From Flavobacterium kayseriense (GTDB lineage Bacteria; Bacteroidota; Bacteroidia; Flavobacteriales; Flavobacteriaceae), in the NCBI RefSeq assembly GCF_014305095.1, contig NZ_JACRUI010000006.1, forward strand, positions 1 to 64,000: DNA of 64,000 nucleotides. Reading direction: 5' to 3'. The notes beneath the pieces are model-generated. The model was not told where the DNA came from, searched no databases, and saw only the letters and a list, made by a program, of their open reading frames with translations. Shown here one piece after another: positions 56,301-63,570 of the stretch (its first letter is position 1; the number at the start of each line of letters is the position of its first letter). The position numbers and the translations under genes are program-made.

Positions 56301-56541
56301 CTTTTATATTCGAAATGATTTTTTCCAGTGGTTTTGCCACCCGACTTTCTACTTCTTTAGGACTTGCACCAGGATAACCCACAAGAATGTCGGCCATTGG
56401 TACATTAATTTGTGGTTCTTCTTCCCTCGGAATAAGAAACGAACTGTAGACACCTATAATCATTAAACCTACCATCAATAAGATCGTTAGTTTCGAATTA
56501 ATGAAAAAGTTGGCTATTTTACCTGAAATTCCTTCTTGCAT
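53350..56541 (-). CDS. RND efflux transporter, inner-membrane permease
   Basis: This proton-driven exporter subunit has 1063 residues from the ATG at 56541 (MQEGISGKIANFFINS...). The frame stays open to 56667 but those 42 codons are not part of the family. Twelve helices in two halves and two large periplasmic loops match AcrB-type proteins. The proton-relay aspartate pair is intact in VVGIVVDDSIIIAENMHRH. The first half begins with SKLTILLMVGLMIIGVYSSF; YPGASPKEVESRVAKPLE is the usual periplasmic start. Substrate is not readable: a drug, metal or sulfur compound is possible. Adaptor and TolC genes lie upstream. Confidence 0.95.
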   Translation of the reverse strand: MQEGISGKIANFFINSKLTILLMVGLMIIGVYSSFLIPREEEPQINVPMADILVGYPGASPKEVESRVAKPLEKIISNIKGVEHVHTMAMNGQAMLIVQFYVGQDVERSYVKLYDELAKHEDMFPKGVYKPMVKTRSIDDVPMLGITLWSDKVDAYQLRQLAEEVTSEIEKVKDVAITKEIGGSNRELKVILDKDKMAENGVDALGIMQMIQANNGSSQSGAFVENDQEYLLTTGQFLSSAEDVENLVVGVNKNIPVYLRQVARVQDGSETAKSYVSFGFGKANESFKSAQSEYPAVTISVGKVKGADAMKISEKILDKVNLLKKDLIPDDVHVEVTRNYGETASDKVGELLLHLGIAIIAVTVLVMLAMGWRGGLVVFFSVPLTFALTLFSYYLLDYTLNRITLFALVFVVGIVVDDSIIIAENMHRHFKMKRLPFKQAAIYAINEVGNPTILATFTVIAAILPMAFVSGMMGPYMSPMPIGASIAMILSLFVALTVTPYLGYHLLQEKEDQEHKEAEGLETSRIYKIYNKLERPFLESSSKRRILLAVTIVLLIGSVFMFFTKSVVVKMLPFDNKNEFQVVIDLPEGTTLERTAAVTKEIAQYIATRPEVVNYQNYIGTSAPITFNGLVRHYDMRGGSNMADIQVNLLHKEERDIQSHVIAKEMRADVQKIAKKYGANVKLIEVPPGPPVLSTLVAEIYGPDYNEQIKVAKQVKTILEQTADVVDIDWMVEDNQIEYKLEVDKEKAMLNGIALQQIVGNLTYLLKEYPISNLYDENSNDNVAIVLSLDDKDKTSLQDIQNLKIKGSQGNMIPVSDLVKVKTDTLQKTIYRKDQKRVVYVTADMAGALESPVYAILGMSDKLAAMNVPKGYKVEELYMEQPTDESNFTVKWDGEWQITLDVFRDLGIAFMVAIVIIYMLIVGWFQNFKTPIVMMLAIPLSLIGIVFGHWLLDAYFTATSFIGMIALAGVMVRNSVLLIDFIEIRLQDGIPLKQAIIEAGAVRTSPILLTTGAVVIGASIILFDPLFQGLAISLVFGAIVSTILTLLVVPLIYYITERKKWEK

Positions 56542-56706
56542 AATATTTTTTGTTTGGGCGTGACCCTCAAATACTTCGGAAAACTCAGTATTTAGGGTCG
56601 GGCTATCCGTTTCAATCTTTATGTTTTTAAAGAAAAAACATAAAGGATTTTCACTACTATCCCTCACGCAGTATTAAGAATTATTTTTTACTAAACACTC
56701 TAATTG

Positions 56707-57795
56707 CTATTGTTGCACGCTTACTTTTGCCCCATTAAATAATTTTCCATCTGCTGATACGATATAGCTTTCATTAGCTGATAGTCCAGAAAGTACTTCT
56801 ATTTGATCTCCAAATGTTTTTCCTGTTCTCAACCATCTAAGAATAGCTACATTATTAGTACCAATAGTGTAAATTCCTGTTAGTTGTCCTTGATGCACTA
56901 AAGCACTCTCCGGAATCAAAACTGCATTTGTACTAGTGGTAGTGGTAGTTTTGTGTTCAATAGGAAACTGTACATTGACAAACATGCCAGATAAAACAGC
57001 GCTATTAGTTTTGTTTAAATCAATTTTAACCAAGTACTGTCCTCCTGTATTTTTAGCTGAAATACTTACCTCACTAACCGTACCTGCTAATTTCTCGTTT
57101 GATGATTTTACTAAAACTGTTACCGGCATTCCTTTTTTAATTGCTGTAATATCACTTTCTGATACCATGGCCGAGACCTGTAATTTTGAAGCTCCTTCAA
57201 TACTTAGTAATGGCATCCCTGGATTGGCCATATCGCCAGCCTTCACAAAAGTATTGGTTACTACTCCCGATATTGGAGCTGTAATATTCGAATAATTAAA
57301 CTGAGCCATTACTTCATTTTTCATTTGTTTAGCTCCTTCAAGACTTGCTTTTGCCATTTCATAGCGTGCAGTCATATCATCTAATTCTTTTTGCGAAGCA
57401 CTTTGTTGCTTGAATAAATTTACAAAACGATCGTAATCTTTTTTAGCATTGTTATAGCCAGCCGTAGCCTGAAGAATACCAGCATCAACTTGCGCTTTCT
57501 TAGCCAGTAAGTCCGTATTATTGATGCTTACCAGTGTTTGTCCAGCAGCTACTTTTTGACCAACTGTAACATGCAATTTTGTTACATATCCCATCATTCT
57601 GGTACTCAAATCGGCGCTGTTTGCAGCTTCAATTTTCCCGCTAGCACTTACAAAAGAGCTATTACTATTTTCTGCAATAGCACTAACCTTAACTGGTATT
57701 GCAGGCGATTCAGCTACAGCTTCTTTCTTCTCTCCGTTGCAGGATGTTACTATCGATATTGCTAGAGCTAATATTGGAACAAGTATTTTTTTCAT
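56707..57795 (-). CDS. RND periplasmic adaptor (membrane fusion protein)
   Basis: This 362-residue lipoprotein has lipidation at C19 (IVTSCNG). It joins the RND pump to the outer-membrane channel. Domains in order are: lipoyl half-motif (GYVTKLHVTVGQKVAAGQTL), alpha-helical hairpin (about 95-165), second lipoyl half (ITAPISGVVTNTFVKAGDMA), beta-barrel and a C-terminal membrane-proximal domain. It is encoded between the TolC and RND genes. Confidence 0.95.
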   Translation of the reverse strand: MKKILVPILALAISIVTSCNGEKKEAVAESPAIPVKVSAIAENSNSSFVSASGKIEAANSADLSTRMMGYVTKLHVTVGQKVAAGQTLVSINNTDLLAKKAQVDAGILQATAGYNNAKKDYDRFVNLFKQQSASQKELDDMTARYEMAKASLEGAKQMKNEVMAQFNYSNITAPISGVVTNTFVKAGDMANPGMPLLSIEGASKLQVSAMVSESDITAIKKGMPVTVLVKSSNEKLAGTVSEVSISAKNTGGQYLVKIDLNKTNSAVLSGMFVNVQFPIEHKTTTTTSTNAVLIPESALVHQGQLTGIYTIGTNNVAILRWLRTGKTFGDQIEVLSGLSANESYIVSADGKLFNGAKVSVQQ

Positions 57796-57902
57796 GAGAT
57801 TTATATAATTGGTTATTTATCTTTTTTAAATCAGGAGAATTCTGATCTTCATCTTAAGCTTCTGCTATGGTTTAGCCTATTGTTATCTGGGATTCTATTA
57901 GT

Positions 57903-59216
57903 TTATTTTGTTAAAAATTGTAGATAAGCTTGGGTGTAATTGTATTCAAAAACCGCCTGCAAATAGTCTAATTCTTTTTTAGATGATTGAGTGTCAGCTT
58001 GTAGTAAGTCTGTTGTTTTTTCTAAGCCTTGAGCAAATCTATTACTTCTAATTCTGTACGCTTCTTGTGTTTGTTCAAAATCTAGTTTCGCTAAATTGAC
58101 TTTATTTTCAGCATCTAGTAATTGGCGATTCACTTTATTTAATTCTAATTGACTTTTTGCTTTGTATTGTTGGGTTTCAATCTCTGATTTTTGGAAATCA
58201 GCTTTCGCTTTTTCCATTTTACCAATCGATTTGTAACCATCGAATAAACTCCAAGAAAGTTGCGCACCTACTAAGTATCCTTTTGCATTTGTTCCAAATA
58301 ATTGGCTGTCGTAAAGCTCGTAGCTTCCAAAAGCATTTAATCTTGGTAAGAAGTTCATTTTGCTTGACTGTAACATTTTCCGATAAGCTTCCGATGATTT
58401 GTCCATCGCTTGGATGTCTTTTCTATTAGTCGAAAGTAAACTGCTAATGCTTTGAATAGAAATTGAGTTGTCTAATTCCTCAAGTGGTTTGTAAACTTTG
58501 TCTCCAAGATCTTCATTCAATAAAAATGCTAGATAATCAGACGCATTTTGTACATTGCTACGGGCGTATTGTAGTTGATTTTTTATTTCGTTCACGCGCA
58601 CTTGTACAGACAGTAAATCTGTTTTTTGTAACATACCCTGGCTGTAATAATTATTTATTAAAGTAAAATTAGCAGCTGCTGTCTTGCTTGCTTTTTCTAA
58701 AACTTTTACAGCTCTATAACCAAGTTGTAACTCCATGAATGCCTTATTTACCTCCAATTCTAAGTATTCTTTAGTTCGTTCTGTTTGCAATGCAAAGGCT
58801 TGCATTTTAGCTTTTGCAGCTTGGCGACCATATAGGCCATCTACATTTATTAAAGGCTGGAGCACTTCAATTTTAGTTGCAAAGTTGGTTGTACGATCCG
58901 GGTTGTTCAATAATGCTGGATTAAAGTCTGCAGCTGTTAGTATGGCTTGATTTAATTTTGATCCAAAAGCCATTAATGGATTTGTGGTAGAAATTGCCGT
59001 ATGCGAAGCAGAAATACTAGGTAAAAAAATAGCATTCGATTGTCTATAATCCGATTGTGCGGATTTGAAATCTTGATTTGAAATCTTAATTTGTAAATTT
59101 TCATCAGAAGCCCGCAACCAAATATCTTTTCTAGAAATGGTCAAAGTATCCTGACTGTATCCCGAGAAATTTAGTAGTAAAGAGCTTAAAATCAGTATAA
59201 AATGTATTTTCTTCAT
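57903..59216 (-). CDS. TolC-family outer-membrane efflux channel
   Basis: This 437-residue outer-membrane channel starts at ATG 59216 with a signal peptide (MKKIHFILILSSLLLNFSGYS). Thirteen upstream in-frame codons are not used. Two TolC/OEP domains are visible: long coiled-coil helices (YRQSNAIFLPSISASHTAIS, then AFMELQLGYRAVKVLEKASK; second half RFAQGLEKTTDLLQADTQSS). It opens the efflux operon, followed by adaptor and pump. Its promoter region carries a palindrome and a TAnnTTTG box. Confidence 0.93.
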   Translation of the reverse strand: MKKIHFILILSSLLLNFSGYSQDTLTISRKDIWLRASDENLQIKISNQDFKSAQSDYRQSNAIFLPSISASHTAISTTNPLMAFGSKLNQAILTAADFNPALLNNPDRTTNFATKIEVLQPLINVDGLYGRQAAKAKMQAFALQTERTKEYLELEVNKAFMELQLGYRAVKVLEKASKTAAANFTLINNYYSQGMLQKTDLLSVQVRVNEIKNQLQYARSNVQNASDYLAFLLNEDLGDKVYKPLEELDNSISIQSISSLLSTNRKDIQAMDKSSEAYRKMLQSSKMNFLPRLNAFGSYELYDSQLFGTNAKGYLVGAQLSWSLFDGYKSIGKMEKAKADFQKSEIETQQYKAKSQLELNKVNRQLLDAENKVNLAKLDFEQTQEAYRIRSNRFAQGLEKTTDLLQADTQSSKKELDYLQAVFEYNYTQAYLQFLTK

Positions 59217-59240
59217 AATTATTTTATCTAGTTTGTGAAG

Positions 59241-59248
59241 CAAAGATA
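59241..59248 (-). promoter_or_regulatory. -7 box of the efflux operon
   Basis: On the minus strand TATCTTTG matches the TAnnTTTG consensus exactly, 25 bp before the tolC-family start codon. A start of transcription near 59236 is expected. Confidence 0.7.
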
Positions 59249-59270
59249 GTTGCATGGTTTAGGCCATACA

Positions 59271-59284
59271 GTAACATATGTTAC
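59271..59284. promoter_or_regulatory. Crp/Fnr-like operator of the efflux operon
   Basis: GTAACATATGTTAC is a perfect 14-bp palindrome. Its centre is about 41 bp upstream of the predicted transcription start, the classical position for an activating Crp/Fnr-family dimer. No such regulator gene is in the window. The identity of the binding protein is inferred. Confidence 0.55.
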
Positions 59285-59544
59285 AGATGAAATAATAAAG
59301 TTGTTTTGTAGAATAATACTGAAAAAGTGGTAGTTGAAAAGCTATGGCAATGACCGATAAACTTGGTAAAACTTTTGTTAATCAGATAACATTGATTTTG
59401 ATTCGTAGTACACTTTTAGATATTTAGTAAAGACGTATTTTTTACTATACAAACTTGTATTGTCTAAGCTATTTGTAATGAGGTTTTTGTAAAATGCTGT
59501 TCTATGTTGTATCGAAGCAAAGTTTCTTTTTAAAAAATACTGTA

Positions 59545-59552
59545 TATCTTTG
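59545..59552 (+). promoter_or_regulatory. -7 box of the YeeE/YedE operon
   Basis: TATCTTTG matches TAnnTTTG exactly and ends 19 bp before the ATG at 59571. This also argues against using the upstream TTG at 59550 as a start codon, since it lies in the promoter. Confidence 0.7.
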
Positions 59553-59570
59553 TCGAAAATAAATAAAACT

Positions 59571-60128
59571 ATGGATTTAATTTTTCAGACTTGGCCTTGG
59601 TATGTTTCGGGCTTTATAATCGGTTTAATCATGCTTGCTTTAACTTATTTTGGTAAAAGTTTTGGTATGTCATCTAACCTTAGATCAATGTGTACGATCA
59701 TGGGGGCAGGAAAGCGAACAGATTTTTTTGATTTCGATTGGAAGTCGCAACGCTGGAATTTAGTAGTAGTACTAGGAGCGATGTTGGGAGGTTTTGTAGC
59801 TGTAAATTTCATGAGCGATCCATCAAATGTATCTATTAACCCAAAAACAATAGAGCAACTTGCAATTTACGGCATTGATGCTCCTAATGGAAAACTTGCA
59901 CCTGAGACACTTTTTGGGAAACAAGTTTTTGAATCTCCAAAAGGACTTGCTATTCTATTAGTGGGTGGTTTACTTATTGGTTTTGGTACACGATATGCAG
60001 GTGGTTGTACCTCTGGACATGCTATTTCAGGCTTAAGTAACTTACAAGTACCTTCTCTAAAAGCGGTGATAGGATTTTTTGTAGGTGGTTTAATAATGGC
60101 ATATTTAATTTTTCCCTTAATTTTTTAA
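59571..60128 (+). CDS. YeeE/YedE-family sulfur transporter, larger subunit
   Basis: This 185-residue membrane protein has four or five helices. The conserved cysteine motifs SMCTIMGAG and GGCTSGHAISGLSN, in which cysteines pass the substrate along, match the YeeE/YedE (TsuA) thiosulfate-transport family. Full-length members have about 350 residues; here the job is split between this gene and the next (4 bp apart). The ATG at 59571 is chosen because the upstream TTG lies in the promoter. Located divergent from the RND operon. Confidence 0.9.
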   Translation: MDLIFQTWPWYVSGFIIGLIMLALTYFGKSFGMSSNLRSMCTIMGAGKRTDFFDFDWKSQRWNLVVVLGAMLGGFVAVNFMSDPSNVSINPKTIEQLAIYGIDAPNGKLAPETLFGKQVFESPKGLAILLVGGLLIGFGTRYAGGCTSGHAISGLSNLQVPSLKAVIGFFVGGLIMAYLIFPLIF

Positions 60129-60131
60129 AAG

Positions 60132-60545
60132 ATGAAAGTAATAAAATATTTAATTGTAGGTTTTGTTTTTGGAATTGTATTAACAAAGTCTGAGGCAATC
60201 TCATGGTACCGAATTTATGAAATGTTTAAGTTTGAATCATTTCATATGTATGGTATAATTATGACCGCAGTAGTAACTGGAGCATTAGGTATCCAAATAA
60301 TTAAAAGAAAGAATATAAAAGATATAGATGGCTTGCCTATTGCTATCGCTGATAAAGAGAATGGAAATGCGAGATATTTAATAGGAGGGACCCTTTTTGG
60401 TTTAGGTTGGGCCTTAGTTGGTGCATGTCCAGGACCTATCTACATATTGATCGGAGCAGGTTTTTGGAGTATACTTATTGTTTTATTTGGTGCTCTTTTA
60501 GGAACTTATATATATGGGGTATTAAAAAATAAATTACCTCACTAA
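60132..60545 (+). CDS. YeeE/YedE-family sulfur transporter, smaller subunit (DUF6691 type)
   Basis: This 137-residue membrane protein carries the third cysteine motif, GACPGPIYILIGAG, and the typical RYLIGGTLFGLGWALVGACP. It is the partner of the preceding gene, separated by only 3 bp. Together they equal one full YeeE/YedE transporter. A terminator follows. Confidence 0.9.
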   Translation: MKVIKYLIVGFVFGIVLTKSEAISWYRIYEMFKFESFHMYGIIMTAVVTGALGIQIIKRKNIKDIDGLPIAIADKENGNARYLIGGTLFGLGWALVGACPGPIYILIGAGFWSILIVLFGALLGTYIYGVLKNKLPH

Positions 60546-60571
60546 ATACAGCCTATTCTTATTTGCATAAA

Positions 60572-60612
60572 CATAGCACTTTCCTGCAGGGAGGTGCTAT
60601 TTTTTTTTTAAT
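60572..60612 (+). terminator. Terminator of the YeeE/YedE pair
   Basis: The stem atagcac / gtgctat around a ttcctgcagggag loop (itself pairing cctgcagg) is followed by a run of T. Confidence 0.88.
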
Positions 60613-60936
60613 TTTCATGCGAAAGTGGCAGCAAAATTGTTTGGGTTATACAAGAAACACTAATTTTAGTTTTTCCGAATTGTTTACTGAAAGAAACTTA
60701 AAAATAGAAAGGAAAAGAGGTTGTTTTCAGACCAGAAAACGACAATAATAGAGCCTAACTAAGTATGTCCTATCAACTAAAAACAACATGTAGTACTAGT
60801 TTTTAAATCCGGACAAAGTGACACTTGTAGTAGTCTATAAACAGAGTGTGTAACGGAAGCGTCTTATTTGCTAAGTAAAAAGATATCATTGTTGTCTTTT
60901 CTTAGTACAGTAAAGGAACTATTGTGTTAAAGAAAA

Positions 60937-60977
60937 ACATTCTATTGTGCTCGTTTCACGACCACAATAGAATGCTA
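60937..60977 (-). terminator. Terminator of prmA-clpS
   Basis: The stem cattctattgtg / cacaatagaatg is perfect over 12 bp. It lies 27 bp downstream of the clpS stop. A U-tract on the minus strand is weak. Confidence 0.7.
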
Positions 60978-61003
60978 TACTGTTAACTTCGTAAGGAAGC
61001 TTA

Positions 61004-61279
61004 CTATATTATTTCAGCACTAAGTCCAGCTTGAAGTAATCTAGTACATTGCGGCTTTAATTTGTCTAGCGGCCCTGTTTTTACGGTACACTTCCCATTG
61101 TAATGGACAATTAATGAGCATTGTTCCGCTTGTTCAGGAGTATGTTCACAAACTTTGATTAAGGTTTCGATGACGTGATCAAATGTATTGACATCATCAT
61201 TGTATACCACAATTTCATTATTAAAAGTAGGGACTTCTCTGGTACTTACTTTTTCTCTTATTTTTTCTTTAGTACTCAT
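61004..61279 (-). CDS. clpS: ATP-dependent Clp protease adaptor ClpS
   Basis: This 91-residue adaptor feeds N-end-rule proteins to the Clp protease. The motif EIVVYNDDVNTFDHVIETLI is the conserved core that binds N-terminal residues (the N-D-D region) and the ATPase. HYNGKCTVKTG replaces the usual HxxGxA(V) strand. Short length is normal. It follows prmA on the same strand after 45 bp. Confidence 0.94.
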   Translation of the reverse strand: MSTKEKIREKVSTREVPTFNNEIVVYNDDVNTFDHVIETLIKVCEHTPEQAEQCSLIVHYNGKCTVKTGPLDKLKPQCTRLLQAGLSAEII

Positions 61280-61324
61280 TTTTGTCTGTTTTTTGTACTT
61301 TCGTGATTAATAAAAAATAATGCT

Positions 61325-62158
61325 CTAATTTACGTATTTTAATGATGTCCAGTTGTTTCTCACAAACTTTTTAACGTATGTCAATCCTTTTTCAGTACAA
61401 CAAGCATCGATAGCAGTGATGTCATCCTCATAAAAACCACTTAAAAGCAGTGTTCCACCAGCGTTCAGGCAGTTTACGTAACTTTGCATATCGTTCAACA
61501 AAATGTTTCTGTTGATGTTCGCTATAATCAAATCGTATTTTTGGTTTATTAATAATGATGCATCTCCTTCGCAAACAGTGATGTGCTTGCAATTGTTGCG
61601 TTCTCCATTTTCGATTGAATTCAAATAACACCAATTATCTATATCAATCGCATCAATTGGTTGTGCGCCTTTCATCTCAGCTAATATCGCTAGGATTGCA
61701 GTTCCACAGCCCATGTCAAGAGTTTTCTTTCCAGTTACATCAGTTTCTAATAAATGCTGAATCATCATGTGTGTGGTTTCATGATGTCCTGTACCAAAAC
61801 TCATTTTTGGTTCAATCAAAATATCAAATTCTGCTTCCGTTTTCGGATGAAATGGAGCACGAACATGGCATTTACCATCTACGTCAATAGGTTCAAAATT
61901 TTTCTCCCATTCTTCATTCCAATTAACTTGTTCGATCTCTTCAAACGTATATTCTATTTTAAATTCTGCTGACTGTAAAATTTGTATATCTTCAAGAATT
62001 TGTTCATCCCACAATTCCTTTTGCACAAATCCAGAGATACCTGTTTCTGTTTCAGTAAAGCTTTCAAATGCGGTTTCCCCTAATTCTGCAATCAATATTT
62101 CAGAACCTAATTCTTTTGGTTCAATGGTAAAGTGGTAACCAATGTATATATTTGACAT
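61325..62158 (-). CDS. prmA: Ribosomal protein L11 methyltransferase
   Basis: This 277-residue SAM-dependent enzyme methylates ribosomal protein L11. The Rossmann motif I is LDMGCGTAILAILAEMKGA, motif II is IDAIDIDNWCYLNSIENG, and the catalytic region LIIANINRNILL matches the PrmA N-I/N-xN signature. MSFGTGHHETTHMMI is the preceding conserved segment. A neighbour of clpS and close to tpiA, the arrangement seen in other flavobacteria. Divergent from the porin gene. Confidence 0.95.
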   Translation of the reverse strand: MSNIYIGYHFTIEPKELGSEILIAELGETAFESFTETETGISGFVQKELWDEQILEDIQILQSAEFKIEYTFEEIEQVNWNEEWEKNFEPIDVDGKCHVRAPFHPKTEAEFDILIEPKMSFGTGHHETTHMMIQHLLETDVTGKKTLDMGCGTAILAILAEMKGAQPIDAIDIDNWCYLNSIENGERNNCKHITVCEGDASLLINQKYDLIIANINRNILLNDMQSYVNCLNAGGTLLLSGFYEDDITAIDACCTEKGLTYVKKFVRNNWTSLKYVN

Positions 62159-62200
62159 GACCTTTTTTTTGCAAAGGTAACAATCACCATCGAAATCGCA

Positions 62201-62229
62201 TTTGTAATTTAAATTTTATTTTACATTTG
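62201..62229 (+). promoter_or_regulatory. Promoter of the porin gene
   Basis: TTTG (62201-62204), a 17-bp spacer, then TACATTTG (62222-62229) match the flavobacterial TTG-N17-TAnnTTTG promoter perfectly. Transcription should start near 62235, right at the tandem 13-bp repeats. Confidence 0.8.
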
Positions 62230-62233
62230 CAAT

Positions 62234-62272
62234 ACTAACATACTACACTAATATACTACACTAACATACTAC
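62234..62272 (+). repeat. Three tandem 13-bp repeats in the porin leader
   Basis: The unit ACTAACATACTAC occurs at 62234-62246, 62247-62259 (with one change, ACTAATATACTAC) and 62260-62272, followed by a partial copy. It lies between promoter and start codon, so it forms most of the leader RNA and is free of G. Confidence 0.85.
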
Positions 62273-62291
62273 ACCAACACACATCAACTAC

Positions 62292-63515
62292 ATGAAAAAG
62301 ATTTATCTATTTCTTTTATCTCTGCTTTGTACAACAGGATTTGCGCAAGTAACGATTAAACCAAGTAAGCATGATAATGATTTAAAGTTATCAGCCTTGC
62401 CTTATTACAGCTTTGGGAAAGGTATTGGTATAACCTCCCCTGATAGTTTATACCAACTAAACATTCGTTTTAGAATGCAAAATAGGGTTACCTATCTTCA
62501 AAATGAAGGGGACCAAGCAGCATATGACGCTCAAATACGCCGACTGCGTCTAAGGCTAGATGGATATGTAGGAAGTCCTAAATTTCTTTACGCCATACAA
62601 CTGTCTTTTGCCCCAGGAGATGTTGGCGAAATTAGAGAGGGAGAAAATATTAATATTATTAGAGATGCCGTCGTTTTTTATAGACCAAATAAACATTGGA
62701 ACATGAGTTTTGGTCAAACAAAGTTACCAGGAAACCGTCAACGTGTAAATTCCTCAGGAGCATTGCAGTTAACAGATCGCTCCATCAATAATGCGAAATT
62801 TACAATAGATAGAGATTTTGGTTTTCAAGTCCATAATTTAAACGAATTTAAAGATTCGTTCTCTTACAATTTTAAGGGAGCGGTATCTACAGGTGAGGGA
62901 CGTAATGTTACAAGTAACCCAGATGCAGGGGTTGCAGTTACAGGTAAAGTCGAGTTAATGCCGTTAGGTGCTTTTACTAAGGATGGTACTTACTTTGAAG
63001 GGGATATTGTAAGAGAAGCAAAGCCTAAGTTACTACTTTCAGGTGCTTTTCAACAAAATAATCAAGCCAAAAGAGCTCAAGGACAGTTAGGAAATGATTT
63101 ATTTGAATCGCGAACTATGAAATCACTAATGCTGGATGCGATGCTAAAATACAATGGTTGGGCAGCAATGTCAAGCTATATGTCTAGAAGCACCACTAAA
63201 AATGCAATTACCATCGACCCGAATGACAATACACAATCTAATTTTGTATATGTTGGTTCTGGTTTTGATCATCAGTTAAGTTATATTTTCCCTTCTAACT
63301 ATGAAATTATTGGTAGGTATTCCACGCAAACAGTTGGGGACGACATCAAAGCTTTGGCACCAAATACAAAACAGTACTCTTTTGGTGTTACGAAATACAT
63401 TTGGGAACACACCTTTAAAATTCAAAGTGAGCTAACCTTTGATACTTTAAGTTATTTTAATGGTACTACAAAAAATAATTTTTATGTTCGCTTTCAAGTA
63501 GAAATAGGGATTTAA
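62292..63515 (+). CDS. OprO/OprP-type outer-membrane porin
   Basis: This 407-residue porin has a signal peptide (MKKIYLFLLSLLCTTGFAQ). Strands such as FRMQNRVTYL, RRLRLRLDGYVGSPKFLYAIQLSF and FFGQTKLPG-like motifs match the OprO/OprP phosphate-selective family, and FQVEIGI ends in the aromatic-strand pattern of outer-membrane proteins. It has a clear promoter with tandem repeats in the leader. Substrate cannot be told from sequence; polyphosphate or phosphate uptake is the family guess. Confidence 0.88.
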   Translation: MKKIYLFLLSLLCTTGFAQVTIKPSKHDNDLKLSALPYYSFGKGIGITSPDSLYQLNIRFRMQNRVTYLQNEGDQAAYDAQIRRLRLRLDGYVGSPKFLYAIQLSFAPGDVGEIREGENINIIRDAVVFYRPNKHWNMSFGQTKLPGNRQRVNSSGALQLTDRSINNAKFTIDRDFGFQVHNLNEFKDSFSYNFKGAVSTGEGRNVTSNPDAGVAVTGKVELMPLGAFTKDGTYFEGDIVREAKPKLLLSGAFQQNNQAKRAQGQLGNDLFESRTMKSLMLDAMLKYNGWAAMSSYMSRSTTKNAITIDPNDNTQSNFVYVGSGFDHQLSYIFPSNYEIIGRYSTQTVGDDIKALAPNTKQYSFGVTKYIWEHTFKIQSELTFDTLSYFNGTTKNNFYVRFQVEIGI

Positions 63516-63520
63516 AAAAA

Positions 63521-63550
63521 AAGCAGTGATTTATTACAATCACCGCTTTT
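63521..63550. terminator. Bidirectional terminator between porin and tpiA
   Basis: The stem aagcagtgat / atcaccgctt (one mismatch) is flanked by an A-run on the left and a T-run on the right, so it can end transcripts from both sides. Confidence 0.85.
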
Positions 63551-63570
63551 CTTATCAATTATAAGTCCTT

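Noticed and set aside
60563..60748. 61-codon plus-strand frame after the YeeE/YedE pair
   Set aside because: It runs through the terminator hairpin and lacks any recognisable domain.
62234..62272. CRISPR-like repeats
   Set aside because: The units are 13 bp, directly adjacent and without spacers; no cas gene occurs in the window.
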